Assembly (NCBI RefSeq): GCF_029688735.1
Contig: NZ_JARULD010000001.1
Location: 620,001 to 684,000 of the forward strand
From: Qipengyuania flavescens
GTDB lineage: Bacteria > Pseudomonadota > Alphaproteobacteria > Sphingomonadales > Sphingomonadaceae
DNA: 64,000 nucleotides
Direction of reading: 5' to 3'
Position numbers and translations under genes: made by a program. Within the stretch, counting starts at the first letter, position 1. Every line of letters begins with the position of its first letter. Shown here piece by piece: positions 8,899 through 17,215 of the stretch. The notes under the pieces were generated by a model. The model ran no database searches and was not told where the DNA came from. It saw only the letters and a program-made list of their open reading frames with translations.

Positions 8899-9292
8899 AA
8901 TAATAACTTTTCGCATAATAGGAGGCATTGGCACGCCTCTTCACTGCACCGGTCCAAATCCGTTTCGTCTCCAGAGTTGCCATAAATGGCGAGATGCAAA
9001 ACGGTTGGGAGCGGACTTTCCGCTTTTTTGGCAGCTTTGGCTCCCGGGACTATCAGGTAGTAGTCGAGCAAGATTCGCGGCTTTCACGCGAGCGCTAACT
9101 TCTCCACTCCGCTAAGCGAAACCACAATCCAGGTTCGCAAGGCCGGGAACGTCCTAACAGATATTGTCCCTCCAGTTGCTGTTCGTCGGGCGGAAGTCAC
9201 GCGCTGTCGGATACGAGGGAACGATGAGGTAGGAATTCTGCGTTTGGAACGCGTAATCTCGACAATATTGCCCCAGCCTCAGGAGAATTGAT
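8899..9292. other. Intergenic stretch of 394 bp, no gene seen
   Basis: No reading frame here has a convincing start, ribosome site or recognisable motif. A short weak hairpin GAGGC/GCCTC follows the HTH gene but has no T-run. AGGAGAA at 9281-9287 is the ribosome site of the CBS gene. The rest may hold the promoter of that gene or decayed sequence. Confidence 0.5.
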
Positions 9293-9712
9293 ATGGAAAT
9301 TCGTGAACTCATGACGAAAAATCCGGCGTGCTGCAGCCCCTCGGACAGCGTGGCTAACGCCGCTTCGCTAATGGCAAAGAACGATTGCGGGCAAATTCCC
9401 GTCACCGACTCAAATGGTGACCTCATTGGTGTCATTACCGATCGCGACATCGCTTGCCGCTGTGTTGCGGAGGGTAAGTCTGCCGACACGCGAGTCGAAG
9501 ACATTATGTCGTCTTCACCCATTACAGTGAGAGTGGATGAAAGTGTTGCTGAATGCTGCAAGAAGATGGAAGACAATCAAGTTCGCCGCCTTCCAGTTGT
9601 TGACGATGCAGGGAAGTGCTGCGGAATAGTGTCACAGGCCGATATTGCGCGACATGCCAGCGAGCATCAGACTGGCGATCTCGTTCGAGAAGTTTCAGAA
9701 CCCACAAGATAG
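9293..9712 (+). CDS. Two-CBS-domain protein
   Basis: A 139-residue cytosolic protein made of a pair of CBS motifs (about residues 7-62 and 71-125). Typical signatures are VRELMTKNP-like MEIRELMTKNP, GVITDRDIACR, VEDIMSS and GIVSQADIARH. CBS pairs bind adenine nucleotides and act as energy sensors; stand-alone proteins like this are common next to stress or transport genes. Cysteines are unusually frequent for the family (CC at residues 13-14 and 106-107 regions), which might hint at metal or redox sensing, an inference only. AGGAGAA lies 6 bases upstream of the ATG. Confidence 0.9.
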   Translation: MEIRELMTKNPACCSPSDSVANAASLMAKNDCGQIPVTDSNGDLIGVITDRDIACRCVAEGKSADTRVEDIMSSSPITVRVDESVAECCKKMEDNQVRRLPVVDDAGKCCGIVSQADIARHASEHQTGDLVREVSEPTR

Positions 9713-9819
9713 ATGGCTTAGCTAGTCGTTCAGGCAAATGTCAGGGCCCGCTAAACATCTGCTCTTGGGCTCAGTCTGTTGATCGGATTCATCGGGACCT
9801 TGGCAACGGAGGCGAACCG

Positions 9820-9876
9820 ATGACAAAAATATCAATAAGAAAAGCAACGCCCCGGCGCCAAACTTTGTCGGTGTGA
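9820..9876 (+). CDS. Possible 18-codon mini-ORF upstream of the FTR1 gene
   Basis: ATG at 9820 follows GGAGGCGAACC, a strong ribosome site, and encodes a basic 18-residue peptide (MTKISIRKATPRRQTLSV). It ends 129 bases before the FTR1 gene. The ribosome site is the only support; it could be a leader peptide or chance. The surrounding gap 9713-10005 holds no other recognisable feature. Confidence 0.3.
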   Translation: MTKISIRKATPRRQTLSV

Positions 9877-10005
9877 CCCAGTCGCCGCAGGAGGATGTAT
9901 TCGGCGCAATTTCCTCGCAAGCGCCTTTATCTGAGCAGACACCCGAACCATAAGGTCATTCGAATTGCAATTGATTGTCAGTCGCATCGAATCTAGGGCC
10001 GCTCC

Positions 10006-11964
10006 ATGGTTCACTTCTGCATGTCTTTCGTTGCGAGTGTTGGTCGAACGCTCGTTCTGACCGTGGCCTCGCTTCTAAGCCTGACTCTGGCGTCGAATGT
10101 AGCAGCTGCTGCGCCCGGAGTGGCCACCACCTGGCGAATGCTCGACTACGTGGCCGTCGACTATGGGGCGGCGGTTTCGGACGGGAAGGTCTCGAATCAA
10201 TTCGAATATGACGAGATGATCGAGTTCTCCAAGTCGGTTGCGGAACGAATCGCCAGTCTCCCTGCCAGCCCGAACAAGAGCGCTCTTCAGCAAGCAGCTG
10301 AAGAATTGAGGCAATCCATCGTGGCCCGGCGGCCTGCTGGCGAAGTCGCACAGCGCGCACGCGGACTCGCTGCCGCATTGCTCACCGAGCACCCGGTCCC
10401 CCTCGCCCCTAGAAAAGCTCCTGACATGGAGAGGGCAGTAACGTTGTTCGCTCAGAATTGCGCTTCCTGTCACGGATCAGCTGGGAGGTCCCCTCCGTCA
10501 CAACTGATGAACATCGACCCCCCGCCGATCGACTTCACCGATCAGCAGCGGGCGCGGGAGCGCAGCGCGTTCGGCCTCTATCAAGTCATCACGCAGGGTA
10601 TTGAAGGCACGACCATGTCAAGCTTCGCCTCCCTTCCCGATCAAGACCGTTGGGCCCTAGCTCTCTATGCAGGCGGTATAGCCTTTCCCAACAAGACCGA
10701 AGGGCAGCGCATCTGGAATGATAGACCCGAGGTTCGCCAACTCATACCGAATCTCGAAACGCTGGTCACAATTACCCCATCGCAGCTTGCGAAGCAGATC
10801 GGCGATAAGCAAGCGTTGGCGGTCATCGCCTATTTGCGCGCTAATCCGCATGTTGTTGCGGCGGACAGAGGTTCGGACGGGCTAGATCTAGTGCGCGAAA
10901 CACTGTCGGAAAGCTTGGCGGCCTACGAGCAGGGTGACCGCGCGCGCGCGAACGAACTTGCACTCTCAGCCTATCTCGATGGCTTCGAACCGCTTGAGGC
11001 GGTTTTATCCACCCGCGACGGAAATCTGATGCTGGAGGTCGAGCAGGCGCTCAGCGCGTTTCGATCTAGCATCAATTCAGGTGTTCGGCCAGCGGAGTTG
11101 CGAGCCCAGCTAGACGGAATGGAACCCTTGCTAGACCGGGCGGAATCTGCCTTGGCACCCGAAGCCGCTACCAGCATTTCAACTTTCCTCGGCGCCTTCA
11201 CGATCCTACTGCGCGAGGGCCTCGAGGCGCTTCTGGTAGTGATTGCCATGATCGCGTTCGTCCGCAAGTCGGAGCGAACCGAGGTCTTGCCCTATGTGCA
11301 CGGCGGGTGGGTTGCTGCCCTGCTCGCCGGCGTGTTCACCTGGGCCGCTGCCACCTACTTCGTGACGATAAGCGGTGCTAGCCGAGAACTTACGGAGGGG
11401 TTCGGTGCGCTTTTGGCGGCCGTCGTGCTCGTTTCCGTCGGAATCTGGATGCACGGCAAAAGCCATGCCGACGAGTGGCGGCGTTATATCCAGGAAAAGA
11501 TGGGCAAAGCTCTCTCACGCCGGTCCGCCTGGTTCCTGTTCGGCCTTGCATTCGTGGTGGTCTACCGGGAGGTGTTCGAGACGATACTGTTCTATGCGGC
11601 CTTGTGGAACCCACAGAATAGCGGAACCATTCTCGCAGGCGCGCTATCGGCTCTTGCACTGCTGGCGGTCCTAGCCTGGATGATGCTTCGTTACAGCCGG
11701 AAACTCCCGATCACACAGTTCTTCAGATACAGCGCTGTTCTGATAGCCGTTCTTGCCGTTGTATTGGCAGGCAAAGGCGTCGGCGCGCTTCAAGAAGCAG
11801 GTCTCCTAAGTATCACGTTACTTGAAGGAATACCGCGCGTGGACTTGATTGGATTCTATCCTGCCGTCGAGCCCGTTGCGGCTCAGGTGATCACCGCAGC
11901 GATCCTGTTTTTCGGGTTCCGGAGGCACGTAGGCCTGCGAAGAAGTGACGCGGTGCCAGCCTAA
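10006..11964 (+). CDS. FTR1-family iron permease fused to a periplasmic cytochrome c domain
   Basis: The 652-residue protein starts with a signal peptide (about 1-35), then a periplasmic region with one c-type heme site CASCH (about residue 152) and a downstream methionine-rich segment as possible heme ligand. A linker of helices follows to about 385, and the C-terminal 260 residues hold the seven-helix FTR1 permease. The REGLE motif is present in LLREGLEALLV; the second copy is altered to YREVFE. FTR1 permeases import iron coupled to oxidation; a fused cytochrome may take the place of the oxidase or electron acceptor. It is cargo of the tRNA-Val element and shares its neighbourhood with metal-efflux remnants. 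Confidence 0.92.
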   Translation: MVHFCMSFVASVGRTLVLTVASLLSLTLASNVAAAAPGVATTWRMLDYVAVDYGAAVSDGKVSNQFEYDEMIEFSKSVAERIASLPASPNKSALQQAAEELRQSIVARRPAGEVAQRARGLAAALLTEHPVPLAPRKAPDMERAVTLFAQNCASCHGSAGRSPPSQLMNIDPPPIDFTDQQRARERSAFGLYQVITQGIEGTTMSSFASLPDQDRWALALYAGGIAFPNKTEGQRIWNDRPEVRQLIPNLETLVTITPSQLAKQIGDKQALAVIAYLRANPHVVAADRGSDGLDLVRETLSESLAAYEQGDRARANELALSAYLDGFEPLEAVLSTRDGNLMLEVEQALSAFRSSINSGVRPAELRAQLDGMEPLLDRAESALAPEAATSISTFLGAFTILLREGLEALLVVIAMIAFVRKSERTEVLPYVHGGWVAALLAGVFTWAAATYFVTISGASRELTEGFGALLAAVVLVSVGIWMHGKSHADEWRRYIQEKMGKALSRRSAWFLFGLAFVVVYREVFETILFYAALWNPQNSGTILAGALSALALLAVLAWMMLRYSRKLPITQFFRYSAVLIAVLAVVLAGKGVGALQEAGLLSITLLEGIPRVDLIGFYPAVEPVAAQVITAAILFFGFRRHVGLRRSDAVPA

Positions 11965-11976
11965 TCAAAAGGCTGG
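11956..11976 (+). terminator. Hairpin at the end of the FTR1 gene
   Basis: CCAGCCT (11956-11962) and AGGCTGG (11970-11976) form a 7 bp stem across the stop codon. There is no T-run, so it is only a possible terminator or RNA-stability hairpin. Confidence 0.4.
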
Positions 11977-12135
11977 AAAGTCGCATCGATTTTCGAGCAC
12001 GGGTTTGATCATCAATGGCTGGATGGTTTTGGCTAGATTGCTGAGCGGAAGGTTCCTGTGTAACCACCGGCGGGTGTAATTTAGAGTCTTATGAAGACCG
12101 CTAAGGTTGTCGTTGAGAAGGTAGAGGCATTGTCC

Positions 12136-12744
12136 TCATCCGCTCTCTGCCCGAGCATCCTTCGCATCGCGAAGAATCTCCAGTGCTTCCTTGACAACAT
12201 ACAACCCTATCGCTGCGCCGACCACGAGGTCGAAATAGCCGATATTTGTCAGCAGAACAGCAACGCCTGATGCAATGACAGCCGAGTTAGCGACGATATC
12301 AGCGCGCGTGAAAATCCACGCTGCACGGATATGAACCTCATCCCTTCGCTGCTTACTCAACAAGCGAAGAACAACAACATTCACGACCAGCGCCACCAGC
12401 GCGACGGCGACCATCCAGCTACCTTCGGGACTGGTCCCGGTAATTGCACGTCGGATGACGTCGGCAAGAACTCCAATACCAACGAGCATAAGTAAGCTAC
12501 CGCTGAGTGTCGCGGCTTTCGCTTTAAAAGCTGCGGATCGCCCAATCGCGGCCAGTGCAATCGCATATGCACTTGCGTCGGTCAGCATATCTAAGCCGTC
12601 TGCTATCAAACCTGTAGATTGAGCGATGATGCCCGTCGTAATTTCGACGATGAACATGATGCCGTTCAGGATCAGTGCCACCCATAAGGCACGGCGCTGC
12701 TCTTTCGTCTCGACTTCGGTTGGTCCGCATCCACAATCGCTCAT
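12136..12744 (-). CDS. Cation diffusion facilitator (CDF) transporter, short form
   Basis: A 202-residue inner-membrane protein with six predicted membrane helices and no C-terminal cytoplasmic domain. The N-terminus carries a Cys-rich tag (MSDCGCGP). Helix 2 has the metal-site aspartates in ADGLDMLTDA; helix 5 has TRADIVANS in place of the common HxxxD, leaving one Asp. CDF proteins exchange divalent metals such as Zn, Co, Cd or Fe for protons. It appears intact and is the last gene of the minus-strand metal cluster 12136-15612, whose other members are broken. The shortened form and altered helix 5 make the substrate uncertain. Confidence 0.88.
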   Translation of the reverse strand: MSDCGCGPTEVETKEQRRALWVALILNGIMFIVEITTGIIAQSTGLIADGLDMLTDASAYAIALAAIGRSAAFKAKAATLSGSLLMLVGIGVLADVIRRAITGTSPEGSWMVAVALVALVVNVVVLRLLSKQRRDEVHIRAAWIFTRADIVANSAVIASGVAVLLTNIGYFDLVVGAAIGLYVVKEALEILRDAKDARAESG

Positions 12745-12858
12745 GACAATGGGATAGTGGACGGTCGCTAGGCCGTAAACACGTGATTCAACAAGCTTGG
12801 TCCCGGTTACACCATATTAGAGCGGAGCCCGCGCTTGTTGTTTTTACTGAAACGAATC

Positions 12859-14102
12859 TCAAACCTCGCGATATCCGAGTAGTCGGAGCGCGTTGAAGAC
12901 CACGAGCAGGGTCGATCCTTCGTGCATGATCACAGCCGGACCAATGCCGAGGCCCAATATCGTCGCAGGGACCAGGATAGCGACTACTCCCAAACTCACG
13001 TAAACGTTCTGCCGAATGATCGAGCGGGATTTTCGCGAAAGCCCCACCACGAAAGGCAAGTGGCGCAGGTCGTCTGCCATTAGTGCCACATCTGCAGTTT
13101 CGAGCGCGACATCAGATCCTGCCGCACCCATGGCTATCCCGACTGTCGCCTTCGCCATTGCGGGCGCATCGTTTACACCGTCGCCCACCATGGCGACTTT
13201 CGCCTCGCGGCTGAGCGCATCGATTGTATCAACCTTGTCTTGCGGCATGAGATCGCCACGTGCTTCATCAAGACCCACTTCCTTTCCTATCGCCGCAGCG
13301 ACATTGGCGTGGTCTCCTGAAATCATCAGCATTCGCTCGATGCCCAGAGCGCGCAGTTCGGCAAGGGCCTCCCTTGCCCCCTCTCGAGCGGTGTCCATCA
13401 TGCCGATGACACCGAGATCACGTTTCCCGCGTCGCACAACCATCGTAGTGCGACCCTGCTGGCGTAGGGCCGAGATTGCTTCAGCCGATGCATCGGTTAG
13501 GGGCGCCGTGCCATCAACCCCGAACATCTCAGCCTTGCCGATCCAGACGGCCTCGTCGCCGAGCCTCGCAGTCACACCTCTACCCGTCAGGCTCTTGAGA
13601 TCAGACGCTTCGGGAATGTCGGTGTCGCCGAGCCTATCCACTCCATCGCGCACGACGGCCTGAGCGAGGGGATGATCGCTCAATCTCTCCACTGCAACTG
13701 CTACGGATAGAAGCTCCGCCTCGTCGGCACCGCCGGTCGGGATTACCTCGGTTATCCGCGGCTCGCCCTCGGTGAGCGTTCCCGTCTTGTCGAAAGCCAT
13801 CGCTTTGAGGGTCCCAAGGTCTTCGAGCGCTGCACCTCCTTTAATGAGCACACCGCCGCGTGCGGCCCGTGCAACTCCTGAAAGGACAGCACTAGGCGTG
13901 GCTATTGCCAAGGCGCAGGGACTGGCTGCCACGAGCACGGCCATCGACCGGTAGAAGCTTTCACCGAAGGATTCGTCTATGACTAGCGGCGCGAACAGCA
14001 GCAGCACTGCCAACGCAAGAACGAGCGGCACGAATATGCGCTCGAATTTGTCTGTCATGCGCTGCGTTGGGGAACGCTGTGTCTCGGCTGCTGCCACGAG
14101 CT
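12859..14102 (-). pseudogene. P1B-4-type heavy-metal ATPase, N-terminal third deleted
   Basis: Homology begins at about 14102 with ELVAAAETQRSPTQR, the linker just after the actuator domain, and runs through two helices with SPC (AASPCALAIATP), the phosphorylation motif DKTGTLTEG, SDHPLAQA of the nucleotide domain, GDGVNDAPAMA, and the final helices with HEGST. SPC plus HEGxT identifies subgroup P1B-4, exporters of cobalt or ferrous iron. Missing are helices 1-2 and the actuator domain with its TGE loop, so it cannot pump. Upstream sequence switches abruptly to a CDF gene in another frame, showing an internal deletion rather than a wrong start. Confidence 0.88.
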
Positions 14103-14438
14103 CATGGCCATCATCATGATGCCTCCGGGATCGGATCCTTCCAGAAAGCGCCGGATAGCATCGGCGACCACACCGGCCGCAAACACCATCAGCATGATGC
14201 CGGAGAACCGTGCGGCACCGCGCTTCCACTTCCGCGACCTCGTAAGGGCAAGGAGACTGAGAACGTAGACGAACGCATCCGAAGAGTTATCCAGCCCGTT
14301 GGCAAGCAGCGCGTTAGAATCGGCAAAATAGCCGACAGCGAAAAAGCCTGTCGCGATCGCTACATTAAGCCAAAGGACGATCCAGAGCGTCTTTCGCTTC
14401 TCCGGGGTGTCAGGGTTGATGTTGTCATCACCGCTCAT
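14103..14438 (-). pseudogene. Second CDF transporter, only the N-terminal half
   Basis: ATG at 14438 opens a CDF protein (MSGDDNINPDTPEKRK) with helices 1-3 and the site motif LLANGLDNSSDA, similar in plan to the intact CDF at 12136. Homology stops after GIMMMAMS at about 14103, where the sequence becomes the truncated P1B-4 ATPase in a different frame; a short nonsense tail runs to a stop at 14055. The C-terminal half of the gene and the start of the ATPase were lost in one deletion. Not expected to be functional. Confidence 0.82.
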
Positions 14439-14495
14439 CGGGCGCTCCCTTCAGTTCGTGTTCCGGTCTTGGGATTTCCAACCTCCAGTTCTCCC

Positions 14496-14656
14496 TCATG
14501 CGATGTCGGTTAGCTCGCGCTGTTCTTCGCGCGTCACGTTGCGCCGCAGTCGGTCCCACCACTTCTCGCGCCAACCACGCTCGTCGTCAGATCGATGCAA
14601 AACGAGCCGCGCAATCGCTGGCAAGACGAACAAGGTCAGCGCTGTTGCCGTCACTA
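14496..14656 (-). pseudogene. czcA remnant: last ~53 codons of an RND pump
   Basis: On the minus strand the frame reads LVTATALTLFVLPAIARLV, the last membrane helix of CzcA/CusA-type heavy-metal RND transporters, then a basic cytoplasmic tail (EKWWDRLRRNVTREEQREL) and a stop. The roughly one thousand preceding residues are absent: immediately upstream the sequence is czcB in another frame. It ends 58 bp before the CDF fragment, preserving the expected czcCBA-CDF gene order. Confidence 0.78.
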
Positions 14657-15097
14657 GGCAGCCGACAGCTCGGTCACTCTGGCACGGGCTGCACTCAGCT
14701 GTGATGCAAGCGCTGCTGCATCGGCGCTTTCGATCCGTGCGACCGCCTCACCCTGCTGGACATAGTCGCCAAGCGTTTTGCCGACGCTTCGGACAACGCC
14801 CGAAGCTCGCGCATCGATACGGGCGCTGGAGGTTGGACTTGCAGCAACCGTAGCTGGGAATACCAATTCGATTGCAGCGCCCGTCTGCACCGTTGCGAGT
14901 TCGATATCGGCAGCTCTAATCTGCTCCTCGTCGAGCAGAACGAGCCCTTCGGGAAGATCAGATTCGCCTCCGGCCTCTGCGGCATGTGCATCGTCATCAG
15001 CGTGATCGTCGCTTCCACCTTGCTGCCACAGGAACAGCAGCAGCGCTGCAGTGAGAACAATAATCCCGGCGGCAATCGCCAGATTTCTGCGGTTCAT
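14654..15097 (-). pseudogene. czcB-type RND membrane fusion protein, C-terminal part deleted
   Basis: ATG at 15097 follows GAGGA. The 147 visible residues comprise one membrane anchor (about 6-25), a His/Asp-rich metal-binding-like segment (DDHADDDAHAAEAG), a first beta domain, and a biotinyl-lipoyl-like half motif (SGVVRSVGKTLGDYVQQGEAVARI). The coiled-coil begins and is cut at VTELSAA, where a stop follows the junction with the czcA tail. Full CzcB proteins have about 400 residues, so roughly 60% is missing. Confidence 0.85.
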
Positions 15098-15108
15098 TTG
15101 GAGATTCC

Positions 15109-15612
15109 TCATTGTGCGGCCAGCCTGATGAGTTCGGCGGCCGCCTGTCCCCGGTCTTCCTGCGCGGCGATCAATGCCTCGCGGATGGCATCGCGAGCTT
15201 CAGCAGCACTCAACACTTCGATCAGCGGGAAACGACCATTGCGGTAACCGATGCGGACGAGCCTCAAGGCCTCTTCGGCTTGGGGGAGGGATGTTGTCGC
15301 CAGGGTTTCAGCTCGGGCTTCCGACGCAAAATATCGGGCCCGGGCACTTGTCACTGCCTGTTCGAAATCAGCTAGGGCCACCCTCTCGCGGGCATTGGCC
15401 GCGCGCAGTCTGGCCTCGGCGGCAGCGATATTGCCTTGGTTGCGGTTGATGAAGGGCAAAGGGACCGACACTCCGACAAGGAATGCACTGTCGTTGCTTT
15501 CCTCGAAGCGCCGCACACCCGCAGACACTACTGGGTCGGGAATGCGCAGGCTGCGTTCGCGAACTATTTCAGCTTCTGCAGCTCGGCTTTCGGCTTGCGC
15601 CATTTCAAACTG
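15109..15612 (-). pseudogene. czcC-type outer-membrane efflux protein, N-terminal half deleted
   Basis: About 168 residues of the C-terminal half of a TolC/OMF channel are left, including GVSVPLPFINRNQGNIAAAEARL and GRFPLIEVLSA, typical of CzcC. The stop codon overlaps the ribosome site of czcB, as in intact czcCBA operons. The N-terminal half and the promoter are gone: beyond about 15612 the sequence belongs to a helicase on the opposite strand. The whole cluster may therefore lack its original promoter. Confidence 0.82.
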
Positions 15613-16769
15613 CAAATCCAAGCATTCTCGACCTCAATCACCCGGGCGCTGACTACCCGAACATTCGTAATGCCGCTGCCACCTTGTTGGCGTCTGGCCA
15701 TATCGCAGACATTCTGAAATCGAGCTACTCGCGCCTATTCGTGGACGAGTATCAAGACTGCTCGACGCGCCAACATGTGCTGGCTACCTGGGCCGCACAA
15801 GCTTTGCCTACGGCTGTGCTCGGCGATCCCCTACAAGCAATTTTTGGATTTGGTTCGGACGGGTTGGCGGATTGGAACAACGATGTGCTCTCCTACTTTC
15901 CCTTGGCGGGCGATCTCGATACTCCTTGGCGTTGGATCAACGCGCAAGCTCAACCCCTCGGGCAGTGGCTACTCAATGTCAGACCGCAGCTTTTACAAGG
16001 GCAGCCTGTAGACCTTCAGCAGGCCCCGGTGGGTGTAGATTGGGTGCATCTTGATGGAACTGACGATCACAATCGCTGCCTCCAGGCTGCACGCGTAAAT
16101 CCACCCGGAAACGTTGGCTCAGTCCTTGTGCTTGGCGATAGCACTAGCCCGCCGAGCCAGCAGCGGATAGCAAACCAAACGCCTGGGGCTGTTACGGTCG
16201 AAGCAGTTCATTTGAACGATCTGGTGAATTTCGCCCGTAGCTTCGATCCAAGTTCGGCGAATGCCCTGCAAGCCCTTCTGGACTTCGCAAAAAGCGTCAT
16301 GCGGAACTCGGGTGCAACAGCGATGATGCAGCGTGTATCGTCGTTGCAAAACGGAACGGCGCACAACCCCGCAACGGACGCAGAACACGCTGCCTTGGCT
16401 TTTCTCGCTGCGCCATCCTTTGGCTCTGCAGCAACTGTGCTTGCCGAGATCAACAAGCAACCCGGTGTCTCTGTGCACCGGCCGGCAGTCCTTCGGGCAT
16501 GTTTGAGGGCGCTGCAAGCATGCGAAAGTGGTGGTGGAAGTCTGCTCGACGCCGCGGTCAAGATGAGGGAGCAAAACCGCTTAATTGGACGTCCTCTCCC
16601 TAAGCGAGCAGTCGGAAGCACCCTATTGCTAAAAGGTTTGGAAGCTGAAGCGGCCGTAATTTTGAACGCTTCAGATCTGAACGCTCGACATCTCTATGTT
16701 GCACTGACCAGAGGCTCCAAAACGCTCACTATTTGTGCACGGGCACCTGTGCTGACTCCACAGTGGTGA
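15612..16769 (+). pseudogene. UvrD/SF1-type helicase, N-terminal part missing
   Basis: The open frame of about 385 residues has helicase motif II in LFVDEYQDCS, motif III in LGDPLQAIFGF, and motif VI in HLYVALTRGSKTL near the C-terminus. Walker A (motif I) and everything before it are missing because the sequence changes to czcC at about 15612, and no ribosome site precedes the frame. Compact SF1 helicases with DEYQDCS often lie beside OLD-type nucleases in antiphage modules such as Gabija; no nuclease is left here, so that origin is a guess. It cannot hydrolyse ATP as it stands. Confidence 0.8.
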
Positions 16770-17161
16770 AAGCAAAACTCAAACTACATTGTGCGGCCGC
16801 TTTAGGGTAAAGCTCGAAATTCCCTTTATGACTGAATTTGAAAGCCCAAGCTGCCACCCAGCACTACTGAAAGAACGACAGCTTCCGGGAAACCAAAGCG
16901 ACTGACGGAAGGACCGAGATTGGGGCGCGAAGCTGACAAGCCAAGCATCGATGTCCGAACGTGCCGACCAAGCCAGGTCACTGTGCAAATTGCCTTTCGC
17001 GCTGCGCTACAGATTGTGCTCCACGCTCCGATCAGAAGCGGCTATTGAGACAGCGCATCCAAGCTCGACATCTGTTCGAGATCCCATTATCGGACCACCA
17101 ACAGAAGCCCAACGCTCGCGAGCCGCTAGCGGATGTGCATAAGTTGACTGGCGGGGTAGCG
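16770..17161. other. Non-coding stretch between helicase remnant and ImmA module
   Basis: About 390 bp without a frame that has a plausible start, ribosome site or motif. It may be debris of the lost helicase partner or the promoter region of the following operon (TTGACT at 17144-17149 could be a -35 box but no good -10 is visible). Confidence 0.5.
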
Positions 17162-17207
17162 CCTGTTCATTTTTTCTCGCACATATGAGGCGTCAAAAAT
17201 GAACAGG
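17162..17207. promoter_or_regulatory. 13 bp perfect inverted repeat before the unknown-XRE/ImmA operon
   Basis: CCTGTTCATTTTT (17162-17174) is repeated as its exact complement AAAAATGAACAGG (17195-17207) with a 20 bp spacer. The right arm ends 8 bases before the ATG at 17216 and contains its AACAGGG ribosome site. As DNA it is a fitting operator for the XRE-family repressor encoded downstream; as RNA it would form a hairpin hiding the ribosome site. Confidence 0.7.
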
Positions 17208-17215
17208 GTGCCGGT

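Noticed and set aside
12091-12258. Plus-strand frame starting MKTAKVVVEKVEAL at the end of the CDF gene, possibly a transposase start
   Set aside because: It runs antisense into the CDF gene, has no family match I can name and no terminal repeats were found.
14055-14229. Extended N-terminus of the P1B-4 ATPase (frame open to 14229)
   Set aside because: Residues upstream of 14102 are out-of-frame CDF sequence and have no membrane or actuator features.
15483-15611. Upstream part of the helicase frame
   Set aside because: These bases encode CzcC on the minus strand; the open plus-strand frame there is accidental.
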